Assembly: GCF_018812025.1 (NCBI RefSeq)
Contig: NC_063054.1
Coordinates: 27,788,356-27,852,355 of the forward strand
Length of the DNA stretch: 64,000 nt
Direction: 5' to 3'
Source: Megalobrama amblycephala
Lineage: Eukaryota > Chordata > Actinopteri > Cypriniformes > Xenocyprididae
This document shows positions 36,209 to 64,000 of this stretch, piece by piece; within the stretch, counting starts at the first letter, position 1, and the number at the start of each line of letters is the position of its first letter. The notes below the pieces were generated by a model. It saw only the letters and a program-made list of their open reading frames with translations. It did not search any database and was not told the DNA's origin. The translations under genes were made by a program, and so were the position numbers.

Positions 36209-36764
36209 CAGTGTTGCCAGATCTCGCGAGACAAAGAAGCAACCAGGCCTGTGAAAACAAGCCCAAAACAAGCGACTTTTTCTACGGATTCAATGATTGA
36301 TTAGCCTATATGTATTTATTTATTGTAAACTTTATTATTAAGTGAAGTAAACATTTAGCTGGCAAGATATATGAGCGCATGTTTTATCCGCCGATCAGAT
36401 GCGCGTCAAAGTTGTGTTCGTTACTATAGCAACAGTAGAATCCGGGTACAGTGTGTTTCAGAATCAATCATTGTAAAAAGAACTTTTATGTCGTGATCAC
36501 GAGAAAAAACTCTGCTGTCTCCTGTGTGTATGGGGAAAGGGGAGGGACAGAGAGAACCGGCTAGACAAACTCCTACATTTAAATAACATATAGAAAATAT
36601 CTGCTTGACAACTTATTATGGAGCTGGGGGATCAAGCCCAAATAAGCAACTACACTTTAGAAACAAGCCCAAAAAAACGCGACCCGCGACTACCGATATT
36701 TGTAAGCGACTTTACAGAAAAACAAGCCCAAAGTCGCTTATAATAAGCGGACTTGGCAACACTG
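36209..36764. mobile_element. hAT element with CAGTGTTGCCA termini in the elp3 upstream region
   Basis: Inverted ends CAGTGTTGCCA / TGGCAACACTG. An exact 8-bp duplication, TGTAGCAA (36201-36208 and 36765-36772), flanks 556 bases. Mirror blocks of AAACAAGCCCAAA and GCGAC lie inside both halves. The palindrome TCTCGCGAGA is at 36222-36231. The insertion ends 199 bases before the elp3 ATG. Confidence 0.92.
36222..36231. promoter_or_regulatory. TCTCGCGAGA palindrome
   Basis: Exact copy of the 10-bp palindrome known as an activating core-promoter motif in vertebrate housekeeping genes. Here it lies inside a hAT element about 730 bases upstream of the elp3 ATG. Function is inferred. Confidence 0.4.
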
Positions 36765-36963
36765 TGTAGCAAAGTGCCTGACAACTTTACGACAACTGTA
36801 CTTACATGTGTTGCTTTACGACACACGCATTCGCTTTACGGTAGAGTGTAGCATGTTGTTCACTGATGTTGACGTTTTTATCTGTGGGTTGATGATCTAA
36901 CTAACTGACAGTTTTAGTGTTTATAGTATACAAGTTGTGAATTATTATTAAATTGTTTCCAAG

Positions 36964-59917
<22,954 letters not shown>

Positions 59918-60521
59918 AGCAGAGAGGAATTCAAACCAAGATGCATCATATTCCCTGGACAATTTCGTCTGACATGCAGGACACTGATTTTAAGGGCATC
60001 TTTACACCCCACATATAATTGGACTGGGCATGAGGACTAGAGAGGGTGTGTGTGGTCAGCACAAAGCAAACTGCACTATTCTGCTACATGCCAGCCAAAG
60101 AGAGTTTTCTGTACGTGTTTTGTTATGAAAACCATTATGAGTATCAGTGTTTGTTAGAAATGTACAACATTCTCCCTTGGCCTTAGCTCCCATTTTACAG
60201 AGTTCTCTCTCCAGTATACTTGCCAGTGCATTTACTTCTCTGGGTTAACACTCATTATTTTTTCATCACATTATTTTTGGTTTCTACTGACATTTTTGGA
60301 CATAAAGGAGAAAAAAAGCTGAGTTCCTCAGCAGTTATCTGTTATGAAAGCACATATTTTTCATGTGGATTTGGGAGGGAGAAATAATTTATGCTTGCAG
60401 CTTAGCGCATTTGATTAATCCAGCATTTTTCCTGTTCTGTTAATTCTGAAGATGGATTAATTGCATTTTCATGTTTTCTTGGCTTTGCATGAAAAGTGTT
60501 CATCTGGTCATTTTTATTGTT

Positions 60522-60527
60522 AATAAA
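60522..60527 (+). terminator. Poly(A) signal of elp3
   Basis: AATAAA 605 bases past the elp3 stop, at the end of a GT/T-rich 3'UTR-like stretch. Confidence 0.6.
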
Positions 60528-62313
60528 AGATATTTATCCAGGATTTCTGTTATCACATGATTGTACATTGTCATAAATCGCATGTTGGCACGAAGGCAGG
60601 CGATTTGGATGAAGCTGAATAGACATAATACAGCCATCACTGAACATTCAAAGGAATTAATGGGTAAGAAATCATCTGCGGTGGTCTCCTGTCCGACTCA
60701 GATATGAAAAACTGTCACCAAAATGATTGAAATTCAATTGCCTCTATTTTTGACAGAATGAAAAGTTCACTGGAACTACTCTGCTGCGTTTTAGTGTCTG
60801 TCACCACACCACCAATTTCTGAGAAATGTCGTCCAGCGTGGCGAGACTCTCCTCCGCAGAAGACCTCATGATATGTCTGCTGATGGGTTTTTACTGCTTC
60901 ATTTGACATCGCAATACCCGATTATATCGCTGTCTCTGCCTGTGAGTCAAGGTGTCAGGCGAATGATGACCAACCGTGCTTTAAAGTCAAGCTCAGAGGT
61001 TTGTCATCAGAGAAATGGCTTCCAGTAAACGGCAAGATGTTGTTTTGACACCACAATAAAGTGATGATTTAACAATCGTTGATATCGTAATTTCCCAGCA
61101 CAGAGCCTTAGTTATGACTTTAATGGCTTAATAACCTCACGGTTAAAACAAAGAACAGTGGCAGGCTACTGTGTCACCCTAAACACCAATCTGCAGCTTT
61201 CACTAAATCTTAGGAAGTTTTAACCAGACAATCCCATACTGGATTTTGCTAATTAAGCTGGTTCATTGCGGTCATTATTCCTCGTGAGTGATGCAGAATT
61301 AATACTGATGTAGCCAATATGATGACCTCAGAGAAGGCTGCGTTTAGATAATGTGCATATTTCGACACCGAGGTCAAGATGAGCCATCGCAGTGTTTCAT
61401 TTGCAAAGCAGCGATGCGTGAGGAAAAGGGCAAAGTGTCTCTAGAGATGGAAATGTCACAGATGAGATCCACTTAGAAGGATTCTCAGATGCATTATATT
61501 ATTGCCGGTGAGGCTCCAAGGTTTCGAAACCCTCTGTGACCCTTTAACACTCTTTAAAGTCGTTAATATTCAACTTTGGCATTATTATTGGCCTTCATCA
61601 ACTCAACACTGCTCTTTGTCTTGATCACAGAGATCTGTTAAAAAAAATATCAGTCTTACAAAAGGTTTTTCATTTTCTAAACCTGAAAACTATTGAACAC
61701 AAATACTACAAATCCAGCCACATATCGTTTATATCCATCACAAAGGGAGACTTTAATTTCCTGTAAAAGATGGAGTACTTTCCCAAACTAAAAGCCATTT
61801 GAAGCATCCATTCCTGCCGTACAAACAAAACCAACTACAAGACTGGCCACTAAAGCGGCAGAAACCAAGACGGTGGAAAACAGGCGATGTGAATGATTGA
61901 TACGTGTGCCATCTTTCACGGATACACATTAGGGGAAACCGAATTATTTCCAGTCTTATCTAGATGTTAAACATGAGCCACCAGCTAAGAAACTTCAAAG
62001 GATTCGGGCATTTTGACTTTCTATAATTACACTGTCGCTTCAAAGTGGCGATTTGTGGTGTGACCGTTCTGAATGCGTCGTTTGCTGCGTCTGACAACAC
62101 GACTGAAACGGATTATGACTGGCTATCCTTATAAGCATGAAGGCCGTGTTATGTTTTCTACAGATAAAGCAAGTTTGGACTTGGAAGAAATTCTTCACAC
62201 AATATTGTATTGTTTCACTTGTTTTGTATTGTTCTTTAGTATTCTTCTAAATAAATACATAAAATAACATTTTAATCATTGAAAACACCACAAAATAGAG
62301 CAAGTTATATTAA
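60528..62313. other. Intergenic region between elp3 and the kinase gene, unique sequence
   Basis: Non-repetitive over about 1.7 kb, with GC-balanced stretches (60660-61530) that code in no long frame. It may contain conserved non-coding elements; nothing is identified. Confidence 0.35.
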
Positions 62314-63413
62314 TAGGGCTGCATGATGTTGAAGAAAAACACGACATGATAATGCTTTAATTCTGTATAATTAAATTATATTTAAAAACTGTAAATTGAA
62401 TTACTAACGTGAATGTTTTAAAGGGTTAGTTAACCCAAAAATGAAAATAATGTTATTATTTACTCACCTTCATGTCGTTCTACAGCCGTAAGACCTTCAT
62501 TCATCTTCGGAACACAAATTAAGATACTGTTGATGAAATCCAATGGCTCAGTGAGGCCTTTATTAAGAGCAAAGCCATTCAAACTCTCAAGGTCCATAAA
62601 GGTACTAAAAACATATTTGAAACAGTTCGTGTGAGTTCAGTGGTTGTATCTTAATATTATAAAGCGACAAGAATACTTTTTCTGCGGCAAAACACAACAA
62701 AGTATTTTCAAAAATATCTATATGGGCCGATTTCAAAACACTGCTTCAAAGCTTTACGAATCAAATCAGTGAATCGGAGCCCCAAAGTCACGTGATTTCA
62801 GCAGTCTAGCCGTTTGATAGGAGATCCGAATCACTGATTCAAAACAAAAGATTCATAAAGCTCAGAAGCTTAATGAATCAGTGCTTTGAAACATCTAGGT
62901 ATTGTTGAAAAGTCGTATTTTTGGTGCACAAAAAGTATTCTTGTTGCTTTATAATATTAAGATAGAACCACTGAACTCACACAAACTGTTTCAAATATGT
63001 TTTTAGTACCTTTATGGACCTTGAAAGTTTGAATGGCTATATGCTCTCAATAGAGGCCTCACTGAGCCATCGGATTTCATCAACAATATCTTAATTTGTG
63101 TTCCGAAGATGAACGAAGGTCTTATGGGTGTAGAACGACATGAGGGTGAGTAATTAATGGCATTTTCGTTTTTGGGTAAATTAACCCTTTAAGTTCTATT
63201 TGAGAAAATAAAGCATCACTACAACTTCTGAATCATGTGAACAACCGTGTTTACTGTAGCATTACATAATAAAATTATTTTTAGCAGTGTAAACAAACAA
63301 TTAAATACCACCAACTCTTTGACACGTATATATATATATATACATTTTTTGAAGTATTAAAGTCATTTTTTATCACAAGCAGTTGCGATATTTCAATATA
63401 TCGTGCAGCCCTA
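62314..63413. mobile_element. hAT element with TAGGGCTGCA termini hosting a TTAA MITE
   Basis: Inverted ends TAGGGCTGCATGAT / ATCGTGCAGCCCTA. Flanks TATATTAA and TATTCTAA match at 6 of 8 bases, consistent with an old 8-bp duplication. A TTAA MITE occupies 62418-63192. Confidence 0.75.
62418..63192. mobile_element. Long TTAA MITE, AAAGGGTTAGTTAACCC family
   Basis: TTAA at 62418-62421 and 63189-63192. Ends AAAGGGTTAGTTAACCC / GGGTAAATTAACCCTTT. Long self-complementary arms include CATGTCGTTCTACAGCCGTA and CTCTCAAGGTCCATAAAGGT with their complements. Confidence 0.88.
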
Positions 63414-63569
63414 TATTCTAATTGCATTGAAATTATAGTACAATTCATTAAGCATCATATAGTAACAGATACACAGCCCTAAATGAAAATGCAAGGCAAG
63501 TAACACATAAATCTATTTTCAAGTCTCAATTTCCAACTGGACGAACAGTACCACATCAGTTCGATAACT

Positions 63570-63575
63570 TTTATT
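63570..63575 (-). terminator. Candidate poly(A) signal of the kinase gene
   Basis: AATAAA on the minus strand, 54 bases past the stop of the kinase exon. This would make a short 3'UTR. Confidence 0.5.
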
Positions 63576-63628
63576 GGCTTCATCTTCAAGTTATTCAGTA
63601 GACTGGTTGGTAGCATGCTGCTCTGAGA

Positions 63629-63861
63629 TCAGTGCAGCTTTATGGCACGCTGGACCCTCTTCTCCAGCTGGTCTGCGGTGGGCCGGGCGTCAGGGTCTGA
63701 ATCTAGCATGTCCAGCAGTAGCTCGCACATAGCGTGGTTTGGAGGCGGCGGCAGTGGCGGAGCACGTCTTGCCCTCATAGGGATGGTCAACTGTAGGTCG
63801 GGATTCTGACACAGCGCTTCACCTAACGGGGTGAGCCAGCGGCCTCGCATTACATATGCAC
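63629..63861 (-). CDS. Ser/Thr protein kinase, C-terminal exon (STK35/PDIK1L-like), partial
   Basis: Minus-strand terminal exon. The acceptor (ctgtag|GT) is at 63862-63863 and the stop TGA at 63629-63631. It begins with two bases of a codon, then AYVMRGRWLTPLGEALCQNP. It encodes about 77 residues of the kinase C-lobe: PLGEALCQNPDLQLTIP, a Pro-rich loop (APPLPPPPN), then MCELLLDMLDSDPDARPTAD, the subdomain XI segment with its conserved Arg before Pro. The GEAL..NP.L.L.IP pattern and the short basic tail (KRVQRAIKLH) are most like the STK35/PDIK1L (Clik1) family, recalled from memory. The catalytic loop and N-lobe are beyond the window, so the family call is tentative; that it is a kinase C-lobe is fairly sure. 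Confidence 0.65.
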
Positions 63862-64000
63862 CTACAGCAACAATAAACAGGAAACTCTGTTATGCTTAAG
63901 CAGGAAATGTTATGCTTAATCAATTTTGAAGCATTTTGTGAAACAGGTCCTTCATTCATTCCTGTGAGGAGTTTGCTTTGATCTCTGCATTTGAATTTGC

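Larger units (their letters stand above)
35222..36963. promoter_or_regulatory. Divergent intergenic region between slc25a24 and elp3
   Basis: About 1.74 kb separates the two start codons, so both promoters should lie here. It contains a TA microsatellite (35670-35748) and a hAT insertion (36209-36764). The first 200 bases upstream of elp3 are CG-containing and unique. A TATAAATA on the minus strand lies only about 10 bases from the slc25a24 ATG, too close to act as its TATA box. Confidence 0.55.

Overview
The window is nuclear DNA from a teleost fish, most likely a cyprinid. It has small exons in long AT-rich introns, vertebrate GT-AG splice sites, and many TTAA-flanked and hAT-type non-autonomous transposons. 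The Slc25a24 and Elp3 proteins read as close, non-identical relatives of the zebrafish ones as I remember them. No prokaryotic, plasmid or viral gene is visible.

Four protein-coding genes can be read by joining exons. (1) 1-18685, plus strand: the C-terminal half of pde4dip (myomegalin), a coiled-coil centrosome/Golgi scaffold. Seventeen exons joined in phase give 833 residues to the stop; the 5' part lies outside the window. A separate exon at 5627-5790 can start a shorter form. (2) 22683-35221, minus strand: complete slc25a24 (SCaMC-1, the calcium-regulated mitochondrial ATP-Mg/phosphate carrier), ten coding exons, 476 aa, with four EF-hands and three carrier repeats. (3) 36964-59917, plus strand: complete elp3 (catalytic subunit of Elongator), fifteen coding exons, 548 aa, with radical-SAM and GNAT domains. 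(4) 63629-63861, minus strand: the last coding exon of a Ser/Thr kinase, best matched to the STK35/PDIK1L family.

pde4dip and slc25a24 converge (stops about 4 kb apart). slc25a24 and elp3 are head to head (start codons about 1.7 kb apart), and a hAT element carrying a TCTCGCGAGA motif sits about 200 bp from the elp3 start. The genes have no evident shared pathway; they are neighbours, not an operon.

Introns and intergenic DNA are dominated by mobile elements, many nested: TTAA-flanked (piggyBac-like) MITEs of several families, hAT elements with 8-bp target-site duplications, a mariner/Tc1-like remnant rearranged as a long inverted duplication, fold-back elements, a 75-bp minisatellite and long TA microsatellites. 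The most notable points are the in-phase alternative first exon of pde4dip, the hAT insertion in the elp3/slc25a24 intergenic region, nested and stacked TTAA elements, and the density of long inverted repeats inside transcribed introns. No undescribed multi-gene system is evident.
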